DNA from: Candidatus Heimdallarchaeota archaeon
GTDB lineage: Archaea; Asgardarchaeota; Heimdallarchaeia; Hodarchaeales; Hodarchaeaceae
NCBI GenBank assembly: GCA_011364965.1
Contig: RDOB01000004.1
Span: 180,369-244,368 of the forward strand
Reading direction: 5' to 3'
DNA length: 64,000 nt
Shown here: positions 1 through 9,958 of the stretch, piece by piece
How positions within the stretch are numbered: position 1 is the stretch's first letter
Layout: the number at the start of each line of letters is the position of its first letter
Translations under genes and position numbers: made by a program
Notes under the pieces: generated by a model
What the model was told of the DNA's origin: nothing
The model's database searches: none
The model's input: only the letters and a program-made list of their open reading frames with translations

Positions 1-1
1 T

Positions 2-373
2 GATATTATCAACCTTAAAAGAGAATATCCAAGCGCGGAAATTTTGATACATCCTGAAGCTAAACCTGAAGTACAAAAATTAGCTGATCAAATTTGCTCA
101 ACAAGTGGTATGATGAGAGCTGTTAAGGCTTCCAAGTCCAATGAATTTATAATTGCTACAGAAATAGGCTTAGTTGACCGTTTGAAGAAGGAATACCCCA
201 ATAAAAAATTCATTTGTGCAAGAAATGATGCAATATGTATCCAACAGAAAAAAATCACTATTTACAATCTCTATTTATCCTTGCTTAATCTTCAGTATAA
301 AATCAGTATTCCAGAAAAAATCGCGCAACGTTCAAGGATAGCTATTGAAAAAATGCTTGATCTTTCAATCTAA
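2..373 (+). CDS. nadA: Quinolinate synthase NadA, C-terminal part (truncated by window start)
   Basis: Frame is open from base 2 (DIINLKREYPSAEILIHPEAKPEVQKLAD...); HPE, STSGM, ATEIG motifs and a late CxxxK segment typical of NadA; followed by nadC. Confidence 0.88.
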   Translation, partial: DIINLKREYPSAEILIHPEAKPEVQKLADQICSTSGMMRAVKASKSNEFIIATEIGLVDRLKKEYPNKKFICARNDAICIQQKKITIYNLYLSLLNLQYKISIPEKIAQRSRIAIEKMLDLSI

Positions 374-382
374 GGTAAAAAG

Positions 383-1267
383 TTGGTCTGTATGAAAAAT
401 ATTCCCAATATAATCCTTGAGAAGAAACTACTTGAATATCTCGAGGAGGATATGCCATTTGGTGATGTAACTGGGCAGTTCATCCCAAATACTCAAGTAA
501 TTGCTTTTTTGAAGGCGAAAGAATCAGGGATTGTCTGTGGGTTACCATATGTAAAAATATTAATGGAAACACTTGGAATCTCTGTTAAAACTCTAGTTGA
601 AGATGGATCGCGAATTGAGCCTGGTGATATATTATTAGAAATTCAGGGAAATAGTGTAGATATTATTGTAGTAGAGAGAACTGTTTTAAATTTCTTAATG
701 CGCCTCTCAGGTATTGCTTCACAAACTCGATCTCTTGTTGAAAGAGTAAAAGATGCAGGATTGAGAATTCGGATAGCTGGAACAAGAAAAACAACTCCAG
801 GTTTCAGATTCTTTGAAAAATATGCTATAGAAATGGGAGGAGGGGATCCTCATAGATGGGATCTATCAGATATGGTTCTAATAAAAGAAAATCACATAAA
901 AACGATAGGAGAAGACGGTTTGAATGATTTTCTGAAAAATTTACATAAGCGTGTCTCATTTTCCAAAAAAATAGAAATAGAGGTGGAAAATTTGTCTCAA
1001 CTCAAAAAAATTCTGCCTTATAATCCCGATATTATAATGCTGGATGATTTTTCAATTGAGGACATACACAAAGCAGTCGAGTTAATTGAGAAAGTAAATC
1101 TAAAACAAAAAATATTACTAGAGGTCAGTGGAGGAATTACACCTGAAAACATTCAAAACTATTTTATCGAAGGGATTAATATCCTTTCTCTAGGTTTTCT
1201 TACTCATTCCGTCAAATCTTTAGACTTTTCATTAAAAATAAATGAAATTTTAAATACTAAAGGGTGA
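383..1267 (+). CDS. nadC: Nicotinate-nucleotide pyrophosphorylase (carboxylating) NadC
   Basis: EDMPFGDVT, NFLMRLSGIAS, AGTRKTTPGFR, KENHI, EVSGGI motifs. Confidence 0.95.
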   Translation: MVCMKNIPNIILEKKLLEYLEEDMPFGDVTGQFIPNTQVIAFLKAKESGIVCGLPYVKILMETLGISVKTLVEDGSRIEPGDILLEIQGNSVDIIVVERTVLNFLMRLSGIASQTRSLVERVKDAGLRIRIAGTRKTTPGFRFFEKYAIEMGGGDPHRWDLSDMVLIKENHIKTIGEDGLNDFLKNLHKRVSFSKKIEIEVENLSQLKKILPYNPDIIMLDDFSIEDIHKAVELIEKVNLKQKILLEVSGGITPENIQNYFIEGINILSLGFLTHSVKSLDFSLKINEILNTKG

Positions 1268-1274
1268 ATTAGAA

Positions 1275-1484
1275 ATGTTCAGCACAATTTTACGAGGATT
1301 ATCAGTAGCTTTTCTTTCTTCTATTGTAATATCATTAATGTTGGTCTTTTTTACACCAGTATTGCCATTTAACATACTGACTGGGGATTTAGCAATCCCG
1401 TTTTTCTTTATAATTGTGATTATTTCATTTATTGTTTATTTAATATTACCATTGGAAACAGATTTCTCTTCTCAAGATCTTTAA
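1275..1484 (+). CDS. Small two-helix membrane protein
   Basis: 69 aa, two hydrophobic segments, tightly packed between nadC and the next gene. Confidence 0.5.
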   Translation: MFSTILRGLSVAFLSSIVISLMLVFFTPVLPFNILTGDLAIPFFFIIVIISFIVYLILPLETDFSSQDL

Positions 1485-1487
1485 AAT

Positions 1488-2237
1488 TTGATTGAGGGTA
1501 AAGAAATGAACACTAAAGATGGATATAGTTCAAAAAGAGCAGAAATTGACTCGAAATTGATTTCTCCTAATTCTTGTATATATGGAGAAGCTAAAGTTGG
1601 CTATAATGCAATTATCGACCCATTTGTAATAATAGGTTACCCTATTCGGGCTAAAATTAAGGAAATTTTACAGAACGAAAGCAAAGAGCTGGATTTGCAT
1701 GATTATTATGATCAAAAATCATCTGGGGCAATTATAGGAAAACATAATCATATTCGCTCATTTACAACAATTTATGAGATGTCCACTTTGGAGGATGAAG
1801 TAGAAACAGGAAATAATGTACTTATTAGAGAAAAATGTCATATAGGAGCTGGGAGTATTATTGGTAGTGGTTCAATCTTAGATAGCGGAGTAATAATTGG
1901 TAAAAAAGCTCGTATTCAATCAAATAATTTCATACCCCCTAAAATTTCAATTGGAGATGATGTTTTTTTGGGGCCCAATGTTGTGTTCGCAAACGATCGA
2001 TATCCAGTAAGTACGAAATTAATCGAAACCAAAGTAGAAAATAATGTTAGAATAGGAATTGGTTCGATTTTATTACCAGGAATAACTATAAAACAGGGAG
2101 CGGTTATAGCTGCAGGTTCTCTTGTCACAAAAGATGTTCAAGAATTTAGCGTTGTTAAGGGTTCTCCTGCTACGGTGATAATGACACGAGAAGAATATGA
2201 TGAAAAGAAAAAGAGCTATGAAGACTCGGAATATTAA
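1488..2237 (+). CDS. Hexapeptide-repeat (left-handed beta-helix) acyltransferase
   Basis: Repeated [IV]-G-x-x-x-x units (IGAGSIIGSGSILDSGVIIGKKARI, NNVRIGIGSILLPGITIKQGAVIAAGSLVTKDV). Confidence 0.85.
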   Translation: MIEGKEMNTKDGYSSKRAEIDSKLISPNSCIYGEAKVGYNAIIDPFVIIGYPIRAKIKEILQNESKELDLHDYYDQKSSGAIIGKHNHIRSFTTIYEMSTLEDEVETGNNVLIREKCHIGAGSIIGSGSILDSGVIIGKKARIQSNNFIPPKISIGDDVFLGPNVVFANDRYPVSTKLIETKVENNVRIGIGSILLPGITIKQGAVIAAGSLVTKDVQEFSVVKGSPATVIMTREEYDEKKKSYEDSEY

Positions 2238-2239
2238 GA

Positions 2240-2539
2240 TTAACGTAATGAGCATTCACATGGACTTTTTTGGCATTTAGGACAAATAGATGGATATTTC
2301 TCCCAAGCAACTTTCTCTAAGTCTATTCCAAATAAATTACACACCGAGCATAACCAAGCAAATACATCAGCCACTTCTTCTTCTAATACATTCATATTGT
2401 TTTTCAAATAAGCTTCGAATAATTCTCCCATTTCAGTTTGAAGCCAAATTAAAGTTTTTTCTTGCCCTCTAATTCGGTCTCTTTCCCCATAAAGCTGATT
2501 CATTAGAATTTGAAACTCAGAAATTGAATGTTTTGACAT
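2240..2539 (-). CDS. MazG-like nucleotide pyrophosphohydrolase with C-terminal Cys cluster
   Basis: WLQTEMGELFEAYLKN...LEEEVADVFAW MazG ExxE/ExxD pattern; CPKCQKSPCEC tail. Confidence 0.8.
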   Translation of the reverse strand: MSKHSISEFQILMNQLYGERDRIRGQEKTLIWLQTEMGELFEAYLKNNMNVLEEEVADVFAWLCSVCNLFGIDLEKVAWEKYPSICPKCQKSPCECSLR

Positions 2540-2550
2540 AACAGCACATC

Positions 2551-3567
2551 TTAGGTTAGTTGAATCTTAGAATGATCTCCAACGTCCAGATCAGACAATC
2601 CACCAGTCATTTCTACATTTTCCCCTATTAATGAGTCATGAAGGTTAACATTTTTGAGTCTACAATGAGCTCCAATTATTGAAGATGAAATAATAGATCG
2701 GGTGATCACAGTTTCTGTTCCAATACTCACATTCGGGCCAATTATAGAATTAAAGATCATACAATCAGATTGGATAGATACTGGAGGGATAATAACGCTA
2801 TCATCGTACTGAATTTTTATCGTTTCTTTATCGTTCTTACTTAGTACATAATCATGGGCAGCAAGTAATGCTTCTTTTTTACCACAATCATACCATTCTC
2901 CAGAAGGAATGATACCTAGCTTATCCCCTTTATCTAGCATGATCTGCAATGCATCAGTTAGTTGTAGCTCCCCACCGCTTCCAGATGTATTTCTTGATAC
3001 TAATTCATCTAGGGCAGCTCTTAATTTTGAAGGATCGCGTATAATATAAACCCCTGTAATTGCAAGATCAGACTTTGGAGCACTTGGTTTCTCTTCTACT
3101 TCTATGATTGTTTCACCATCTTCTGCAGTATTAACAACACCATAGGATTGAGGATTTTTAACTGATTTTACAGTTAATGCTCCCACCCAATCTTTGTGTT
3201 CCTCATAAGATTTGATCATATCTGAAAATGAATTTTCATAAAGGCTATCTCCCAGCGCAATTAAAATTGGCTCTCCATCTAAAAATTCCCTAGCAGTATA
3301 AATTGCGTGACCTAATCCTCGTCGTTCTTTTTGTTCCAAGAACTTGATATCACATTTACTTGAATAATGGGCTATAATATATTCTTTTAATTTCTCTTTT
3401 TCATAACCAACAATTATTACAACATCAGTAATAGTAGCTTCTAAAATGTTATCCAAAATGTGTGATAATATTGGTTTATTACCTAAGCGTAACAAAGCTT
3501 TTGGTTTAGTATGTGTATGAGGACGAAGTCGTGTTCCGATTCCAGCAGCGGGTATAATACATCGCAT
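2551..3567 (-). CDS. Sugar-phosphate nucleotidyltransferase (GlmU/RmlA-like) with C-terminal hexapeptide repeats
   Basis: IIPAAGIGTRLRPHTHTKPKALL signature; IGPNVSIGTETVITRS repeats. Confidence 0.9.
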   Translation of the reverse strand: MRCIIPAAGIGTRLRPHTHTKPKALLRLGNKPILSHILDNILEATITDVVIIVGYEKEKLKEYIIAHYSSKCDIKFLEQKERRGLGHAIYTAREFLDGEPILIALGDSLYENSFSDMIKSYEEHKDWVGALTVKSVKNPQSYGVVNTAEDGETIIEVEEKPSAPKSDLAITGVYIIRDPSKLRAALDELVSRNTSGSGGELQLTDALQIMLDKGDKLGIIPSGEWYDCGKKEALLAAHDYVLSKNDKETIKIQYDDSVIIPPVSIQSDCMIFNSIIGPNVSIGTETVITRSIISSSIIGAHCRLKNVNLHDSLIGENVEMTGGLSDLDVGDHSKIQLT

Positions 3568-3817
3568 TTAATTGTCTCCAATTTTTATCATATTCTGAAT
3601 AAATGCACTTAGCCTTTCTTCTCAATATATTGATACTTGACAATCTAAAGTAGCATATTCAGCTGTTTTCAGTACACTTATTCCTTGTATGTAATTTAGT
3701 AGTAGCTCTGCTTTTTTGTTTAGAGCTTACGTTTTAAAACAGCAGATACCTAGACTTATATTTTCTTTGAGGTTTACCTTCATTATAAATTATTACAAGC
3801 TAAGAGGATATTTGTTA

Positions 3818-4813
3818 ATGTTTCATCCAAATATTATCATTATTGCGTTATTAGCTATACTTATATCAGCAATAATTGCAGGGTTCTTGGTTCCATGGAT
3901 TATAAGCGTATCTTTACGAAGAGGAGTCACAACAACAGATGCACATAAAGTTAATACACCAATAATTACGGAACCAGGTGGTTTGGCTCCACTTTTCGCA
4001 TTTATTTTTACCATTCTAATCATTGTTTTTGGATGGGAATTTATTACTGAAGATTCACAGATCTTTGAACCCCTTTTAGCAGGTGTATTGAGCGTTGTGA
4101 TAGCAGGATTAATCGGTTTTCTAGATGATGTGTTTAAGATTCGATGGCGGGACAAAATCCTTCTCGGATTCCTCCCCGCGATTCCCTTAATGGCATTGAA
4201 AGTTGGAACTTCAACTATTAGCTTGCCTTTAATTGGAATTTTGGATCTTGGCCCTCTATATAGCTGGGTTTTGATACCATTAGTTGTAAACTTTGCATTT
4301 AACTCATTTAATATGCTTGCTGGTTTTAATGGACTAGAAGCTGGAAATGGAGTCATTTCCCTAGGAGTAATTCTCTTTGTAGCTTTATTAGTTGATAATC
4401 CCATTGTAACACTCTTTGCTGCTTCGCTACTAGGAGGTTTCCTAGTATTGTTAAGATTTAATTGGTACCCTGCGAAAACTTTAATTGGTGATACTGGAAC
4501 TTTAACTTTAGGAACTGGGATTATAGTAGCATTGATAATCGGAAATATGGATAGACTAGCAATTGGATTATATGGTATACATTTTCTGAATTTTCTACTG
4601 TTTTTACTCTATATTTATACAAAACAAAGTGCAAAATTAGCCAAAATTGATAAAGATGGAAATATTGAAGCTCCATGCCCATTTGCAGTTTATTGGTTCT
4701 TTCCTTATTACTTCAAGAATATCAATGAGCAGAAGAACGTGATTTTGATATTAGTAGTTCATACAATCATTGTAATTGGAGTTTTATTAATCTCATTGTC
4801 AGTTTTCACTTGA
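3818..4813 (+). CDS. Polyprenyl/dolichyl-phosphate GlcNAc-1-phosphotransferase (DPAGT1/MraY family)
   Basis: Multi-TM; GFLDDVFKIRWRDK, NSFNMLAGFNGLEAG, GDTGTLTLG motifs; likely start at ATG 3818 rather than the longer 3716 ORF. Confidence 0.88.
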   Translation: MFHPNIIIIALLAILISAIIAGFLVPWIISVSLRRGVTTTDAHKVNTPIITEPGGLAPLFAFIFTILIIVFGWEFITEDSQIFEPLLAGVLSVVIAGLIGFLDDVFKIRWRDKILLGFLPAIPLMALKVGTSTISLPLIGILDLGPLYSWVLIPLVVNFAFNSFNMLAGFNGLEAGNGVISLGVILFVALLVDNPIVTLFAASLLGGFLVLLRFNWYPAKTLIGDTGTLTLGTGIIVALIIGNMDRLAIGLYGIHFLNFLLFLLYIYTKQSAKLAKIDKDGNIEAPCPFAVYWFFPYYFKNINEQKNVILILVVHTIIVIGVLLISLSVFT

Positions 4814-4835
4814 GAAGTATGCTAGGAGACCTAAT

Positions 4836-6449
4836 GTGAATTGTCCGATGAATTTAAATGAATATAACGCGCTTAATAACCTAATTCAGAGCCTGATACA
4901 CGATCCTCGACCAACACGTTCTAAACTAGAATCATTAAAACGCAAAATCGCAAAAGAGTATCAATTGAATCGATTTGTTAAAAATTCAGAAATCCTTGAG
5001 TTTATTTTCGCCTCAGAAACTTTATCTGAATACGAGAAAGAATTCCTGACACAATTTCTACAAACACGAAGGGTTAGGACGATTAGTGGTATTGCTGTCG
5101 TTGCAGTGATGACCAAGCCTTCTCCGTGTCCTGGAAACTGTATTTACTGTCCTGATGTGAGAGGAGCTCCAAAATCATATACAGGAAGAGAACCCGCAGC
5201 CATGAGAGGGACTCAAAACAAGTTTTTACCAAAAAACCAAGTTGAAGCCCGGTTAAGCCAACTTGAAAGCATTGGTCATTCCTTAGATAAAGTTCATTTA
5301 GTTATTATGGGAGGAACTTTCCTTTCCACATCAGAAAAATATCAGGAGGATTTCGTAAAAGGATGTCTTGATGGAATTTCTGGTGTACCTTCTAATGATC
5401 TCCAAACTGCTCAATTAAATGTTGAAAGAAGTCCACGCAGGAATGTAGGTATTACATTTGAAACCCGACCTGACTATTGCAAACCCGCTCATGTCAGTAG
5501 AATGCTATCTTTGGGGGGAACATGGGTTGAAATTGGAGTTCAAACCTTATCTGAAAAAATTTTAGGATTTATTCAAAGACATCATACACTGGAAGATGTT
5601 GTAGAAGCAATAAGAGTTGCAAGAGATGGAGGACTAAAAGTAACGGTACATATGATGCCAAACCTATTCCAATCTCCAGATGAAGACTTAAGAATGTTTA
5701 AGCAGCTATTTTCAGACCCCAAATTTCTTCCTGATGCCCTTAAAATATATCCAACCCTAGTACTACCAAATACAAAATTATTTGAGTTATGGAAGCAGCA
5801 AGAGTACATCCCCTATGGATCGGAGGATGTAGTTAAAGTTATTGCAGATATTAAGAAAAATACACCGCCATTTGTACGTATTCAAAGAGTTCAACGCGAT
5901 ATTCCAGCTTATTTAATAATAGATGGTGTTAAATCGGGAAATCTGCGGGAGTTAGCACGGGAACAACTAAATCAGAAAGGTGAAAAATGTTCTTGTATTC
6001 GATGTCGGGAAGTGGGACATCAATCAAATTTAGGAAACCATAGCTGGAAAGAAAAAGAAAAAAAAATCCACCATATGGTATTCGAAGCCTCTCAAGGATT
6101 AGAGCACTTTATTTCTTATGAAACCGAAGATTCAGAGACGTTATTTGGTTTTCTCCGCCTACGCGAACCATCTATCTATTCATTTCGTCCAGAACTTATT
6201 AATCCGAATGCAACTGTTATCAGAGAGTTACATGTTTATGGGAAACTTGTAGAAATCGGTAAATCCCCAAAAGGCCAAGAATGGCAACATCGGGGTTTAG
6301 GTCAACAATTAATAACTTATGCAGAGGAAATTTCAATAAAAAGGGGATTCAATAAAATTGCAGTGACTTCTGGCCTTGGAGTACGAGATTACTATAGGAA
6401 AATTGGTTTTGTAAAAGAGGGAGTCTATATGACCAAAAAATTGCTCTAA
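4836..6449 (+). CDS. elp3: Elp3 family radical SAM / GNAT tRNA uridine(34) acetyltransferase
   Basis: CPGNCIYCPDVRGAPKSYTGREPAAMRG; C-terminal GNAT (GLGQQLITYAEEISIKRGFNKIAVTSGLGVRDYYRKIGF). Confidence 0.95.
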   Translation: MNCPMNLNEYNALNNLIQSLIHDPRPTRSKLESLKRKIAKEYQLNRFVKNSEILEFIFASETLSEYEKEFLTQFLQTRRVRTISGIAVVAVMTKPSPCPGNCIYCPDVRGAPKSYTGREPAAMRGTQNKFLPKNQVEARLSQLESIGHSLDKVHLVIMGGTFLSTSEKYQEDFVKGCLDGISGVPSNDLQTAQLNVERSPRRNVGITFETRPDYCKPAHVSRMLSLGGTWVEIGVQTLSEKILGFIQRHHTLEDVVEAIRVARDGGLKVTVHMMPNLFQSPDEDLRMFKQLFSDPKFLPDALKIYPTLVLPNTKLFELWKQQEYIPYGSEDVVKVIADIKKNTPPFVRIQRVQRDIPAYLIIDGVKSGNLRELAREQLNQKGEKCSCIRCREVGHQSNLGNHSWKEKEKKIHHMVFEASQGLEHFISYETEDSETLFGFLRLREPSIYSFRPELINPNATVIRELHVYGKLVEIGKSPKGQEWQHRGLGQQLITYAEEISIKRGFNKIAVTSGLGVRDYYRKIGFVKEGVYMTKKLL

Positions 6450-6473
6450 AGAAAAAGAAACTAAAGAGTGAGA

Positions 6474-7361
6474 TCATTCTAATTTAGCTAACATATCCCA
6501 CTCGAATTGAAGATCTTTTTTAAGATCCTCAATGTTTTTAGGTGTCATTTGACTGAATCTCCCTTGCTTGTCAAGATATTCTTCAATTGGTACACGATTC
6601 GTAGGATCGCAGTACTTGGAACCTTGCTTACTGAACACTAGTTTACCATTCACGATTTCATATAAGGGAAAATATCCCGTTTTTACAGCTAATTGCCCTA
6701 ATTCTTGAGTTATGGCAGGATCTGAATTCCATCCTGTTGGACAAGGAGCATCTATCAGTATAAATTTGTATCCTTCTATTTTGGCGGCTTTCTTGGACTT
6801 TGCGTAGATATCACGTGGATATCCAACCGACGCGGTTGCAATATAGGGAATATCATGTGCAGCCATGATTCTTGCCACACTCTTGCGTTTTTCGGATTTA
6901 CCTGCTGGCGTAGTCGTTGTCACTGCGCCTCGCGGAGTAGCACCACTGCGTTGGGCGCCTGTATTACTATAAAAGCCATTATCATAACAGAAATGAATGA
7001 TGTTTTCATTTCGCTCTGCAGCACCAGACCAAGTTGAAAGACCAATATCATATGTCCCACCGTCACCAGACCAGATAACAACGGTATAATCTTCTCCTCT
7101 CATTTTTTTAGCTCGAGTTATCCCTGATGCTGCACTCGCGTGAGCAGCAAATGCTATATTTAAAGTAGGGACATTATAGGTCACATTTGGATGGAGACTT
7201 TGGATAACGGATGCACAACAAGCGGGAATAACCACTATAGGTTTATCGAGTGCCGAGATTGCGCTTCTATATGCAACTGAAAGTCCACAACCTGCGCAAG
7301 CAAAATTACCTCGTAGAAGAACATCAGGACGATCCATCATATCAGTTATTTTAATACTCAT
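6474..7361 (-). CDS. porB: 2-oxoacid (pyruvate):ferredoxin oxidoreductase, beta subunit
   Basis: FACAGCGLSVAYRSA, WSGDGGTYDIGL TPP-binding motif, CYDNGFYSNTGAQRSGATP. Confidence 0.92.
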   Translation of the reverse strand: MSIKITDMMDRPDVLLRGNFACAGCGLSVAYRSAISALDKPIVVIPACCASVIQSLHPNVTYNVPTLNIAFAAHASAASGITRAKKMRGEDYTVVIWSGDGGTYDIGLSTWSGAAERNENIIHFCYDNGFYSNTGAQRSGATPRGAVTTTTPAGKSEKRKSVARIMAAHDIPYIATASVGYPRDIYAKSKKAAKIEGYKFILIDAPCPTGWNSDPAITQELGQLAVKTGYFPLYEIVNGKLVFSKQGSKYCDPTNRVPIEEYLDKQGRFSQMTPKNIEDLKKDLQFEWDMLAKLE

Positions 7362-7373
7362 TTTCTCATCTCC

Positions 7374-8522
7374 TTACATTATCTTCTCCACTTCATCCGC
7401 AATGTCAACATATGTAACATCCATGCCGCCCAATCCCATGATTTTTTGATGCAAGTCGATTTCCATTTTATTAGCAAATAGTTCTGACTGTACTTCGATT
7501 GCAATTTGACCAGCATTTCCAAAGGAAACTGCGCGATCTATAATTAAAACCTTGGGTATTTTTTTCAGACAAGCAATCAACTCTTTCTTAGGAAACGGAC
7601 GAAATATACGTGGTCTGATAGTAATTGCACGAATCCCTCGTTCAGCCAACACAGCAAGGGAGTTTTCTGCCTCTTCTCCTAAAGTGCCCAGTGCGATAAT
7701 TCCTACATCAGAGTCATCGAGATTTCCTGTTACCTCAATCATGTCCCCGCTTAATCTTCCGAATTTATTGGCAAACTCACGAAGAATTTGAGGGATAATC
7801 ACCCGAGCATTGTTGAATCCATCAATTAATGACATTCGCTGTTCCCAGATCCCTTTGGAATCCGTTAAAGATCCATGAGCAAAGGGATTATCGCTATCTA
7901 ACATTGCTAAAGGTTTAAAAGGAGGAAGAAAATCATCCACCTGCTCTTGGGTTGGAATATTAACTTGAGCTGATGTATGACTCAGGATGAAACCATCGAG
8001 ACACACCATCACTGGCATCCAGATTTTATGATGCTCAGCAATTTTAAACGCACAAAGTGTCAAGTCCAGTACTTCTTGATTATTCTTCGCATATAACTGA
8101 ATCCAGCCAGCATCTCTAAATGACATACTATCTTGATGGTCTGGCCAAATGTTCCAAGGATTCAGAGATCGATTCACCACAGGCATGACAATAGGGATTC
8201 GAGTTAAACCTGCCCACCAAACTAACTCCCCCATATACAATAATCCATGTGAGCTTGTTGCTGTGAAGGTCCTCACACCGGCGAGAGAAGCCCCAATAGC
8301 AGCGCCCATTGCGCTGTGTTCGCTTTCAACATTAATATATTCACAATCAAGTTCTCCTGAAGCAACCATTCCAGAAAGAGTTTCTACTATTTTTGTTTGA
8401 GGAGTAATAGGATATGCAGCGATAACTTGGGGTTTAGCTAACCTAACTGCATTAGCTACAGCTTCATTCCCTGTTAATAATGTTACATTGGTATCTTCTA
8501 AGGTTTGTACCATTTTTTTCAC
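7374..8522 (-). CDS. porA: 2-oxoacid (pyruvate):ferredoxin oxidoreductase, alpha subunit
   Basis: GNEAVANAVRLAKPQVIAAYPITPQTKIVE, NVESEHSAMGAAIGASLAGVRTFTATSSHGL. Confidence 0.93.
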   Translation of the reverse strand: MKKMVQTLEDTNVTLLTGNEAVANAVRLAKPQVIAAYPITPQTKIVETLSGMVASGELDCEYINVESEHSAMGAAIGASLAGVRTFTATSSHGLLYMGELVWWAGLTRIPIVMPVVNRSLNPWNIWPDHQDSMSFRDAGWIQLYAKNNQEVLDLTLCAFKIAEHHKIWMPVMVCLDGFILSHTSAQVNIPTQEQVDDFLPPFKPLAMLDSDNPFAHGSLTDSKGIWEQRMSLIDGFNNARVIIPQILREFANKFGRLSGDMIEVTGNLDDSDVGIIALGTLGEEAENSLAVLAERGIRAITIRPRIFRPFPKKELIACLKKIPKVLIIDRAVSFGNAGQIAIEVQSELFANKMEIDLHQKIMGLGGMDVTYVDIADEVEKIM

Positions 8523-8798
8523 CTACTCAGGTTTCATCTCCAAAGCACCTTTAGGACAGACATGTACACACATACCACACCCTTTACAATAAACATAGTC
8601 CACATAAGGGAATTCTCCCTTTGAATCGACACGAATTGTACCTTCTGGGCATGCTACCCAACATTGATAACACTTTATACAATTTTCTTCAATAAAAACA
8701 GGTTTACTTGTTCTCCACGTCCCAGTATTTCCCGCTGATCCTATAGTTGGCCTTCCCAAAGGAAGAACGGGATCTTTCAATTCATGTTCTTCAGTCAA
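8523..8798 (-). CDS. porD: 2-oxoacid:ferredoxin oxidoreductase, delta (2[4Fe-4S] ferredoxin) subunit
   Basis: CIKCYQCWVACPEG and CKGCGMCVHVCPKGA. Confidence 0.92.
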   Translation of the reverse strand: MTEEHELKDPVLPLGRPTIGSAGNTGTWRTSKPVFIEENCIKCYQCWVACPEGTIRVDSKGEFPYVDYVYCKGCGMCVHVCPKGALEMKPE

Positions 8799-8810
8799 TT
8801 GAATTTCACC

Positions 8811-9398
8811 TTAATTTTTAATAAACTCAAACTTGTCATAAGCGAGTTTGATTGAACGTATATTTGCTTCTGTTAAAGCTCCTTTACCAAATTGATGCTC
8901 AACAGCTTTTATTAAAGAGTCAATCGATACAAGGTCTCCAGATGCCTTTATCCATGCACCAAGCATGGTTGTACTGACCATTACAGTTCCAGACTTAATA
9001 AGACCGCATTCTGTGGCTATTTCAACTGCATCTACCTTCCCAATCTTTAGTTTGGATTTCTCTTTTAGGAAGGAGGGAAGATCCTGAGAATTAATAATCA
9101 CTAACGTCCCAGGTTTGATTTCATCGAAAGGAATGGTATCAACTAAAGATGGTTCTAGTACGATCCAACTATGAGTGTTACCTGGAATTACAGGAGCATG
9201 GGTCTTTACATGCTCATCAGAAATTCTTACATCTGCAAAGATCGGAGCACCTTTTCGTTCAGCACCATACTTTGGAATAGCTTGAACAAATTTTCCCGAA
9301 AGATGACCAGCTGAAGCGAGAAGCTTTGCAGCCGTTACTCCTCCCTGTCCACCTCGACTTAATATTCTAACTTCTGTCAATGTCATACGTTCACGCAC
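8811..9398 (-). CDS. porC: 2-oxoacid:ferredoxin oxidoreductase, gamma subunit
   Basis: SRGGQGGVTAAKLLASA, YGAERKGAPIFADVRISD. Confidence 0.92.
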   Translation of the reverse strand: MRERMTLTEVRILSRGGQGGVTAAKLLASAGHLSGKFVQAIPKYGAERKGAPIFADVRISDEHVKTHAPVIPGNTHSWIVLEPSLVDTIPFDEIKPGTLVIINSQDLPSFLKEKSKLKIGKVDAVEIATECGLIKSGTVMVSTTMLGAWIKASGDLVSIDSLIKAVEHQFGKGALTEANIRSIKLAYDKFEFIKN

Positions 9399-9643
9399 AC
9401 ATGACTATTATAGCAATTAAAAAGAGAGAACTATCCTCTTAGGTAAGTTCCTCCAATTATAAAGACAGTATCTGCTAATAGAATCATCGCAAGTTTCACC
9501 TCAAAAGTTATTTGTTCCAAACGAAAAGAAAATGATTATCGGATAGGTGGGTTATAGAACGCGATAATAATAAAATCTCGAAAAGATTTCCTATTCACTG
9601 GATCTACAGTCCAAATTTCACTTGATTAGTGAACTAAAATTAA

Positions 9644-9719
9644 GGGCCGATAGCTCAGCTTGGTAGTTAGCGCCTGCTTGGCATGCAGGAGGTCGAGGGT
9701 TCAAATCCCCCTCGGTCCA
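9644..9719 (+). tRNA. tRNA-Ala (anticodon GGC)
   Basis: Cloverleaf: acceptor GGGCCGA/TCGGTCC, anticodon arm CCTGC-TTGGCAT-GCAGG, T-arm GAGGG-TTCAAAT-CCCCC-like; G3:U70 Ala identity pair present; CCA not encoded. Confidence 0.96.
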
Positions 9720-9958
9720 CTTTTATTTTCCTGTTTATTTAGTGTAGAAGACTTAATTGAATAATAGCTGTTCACAGGGTCTTTATATTTAAAAATTATC
9801 TTTTGAATTAAAAGAAAACTTCTATTTAAATTCAACTAGAAGATTGTTAACTCTCCAAACCCACATTAATACATATTCCTTTCCGATATGAAGTCTTTTT
9901 AATGGGACTTAGGATAATAGCTTTTTTGAAGAAAAGCAATCAGAGAAGGATCAAAATT

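Noticed and set aside
3823-4404. 193-aa antisense ORF in the GlcNAc-phosphotransferase gene
   Set aside because: Fully inside a well-supported CDS on the other strand and with no recognisable motif; shadow ORF.
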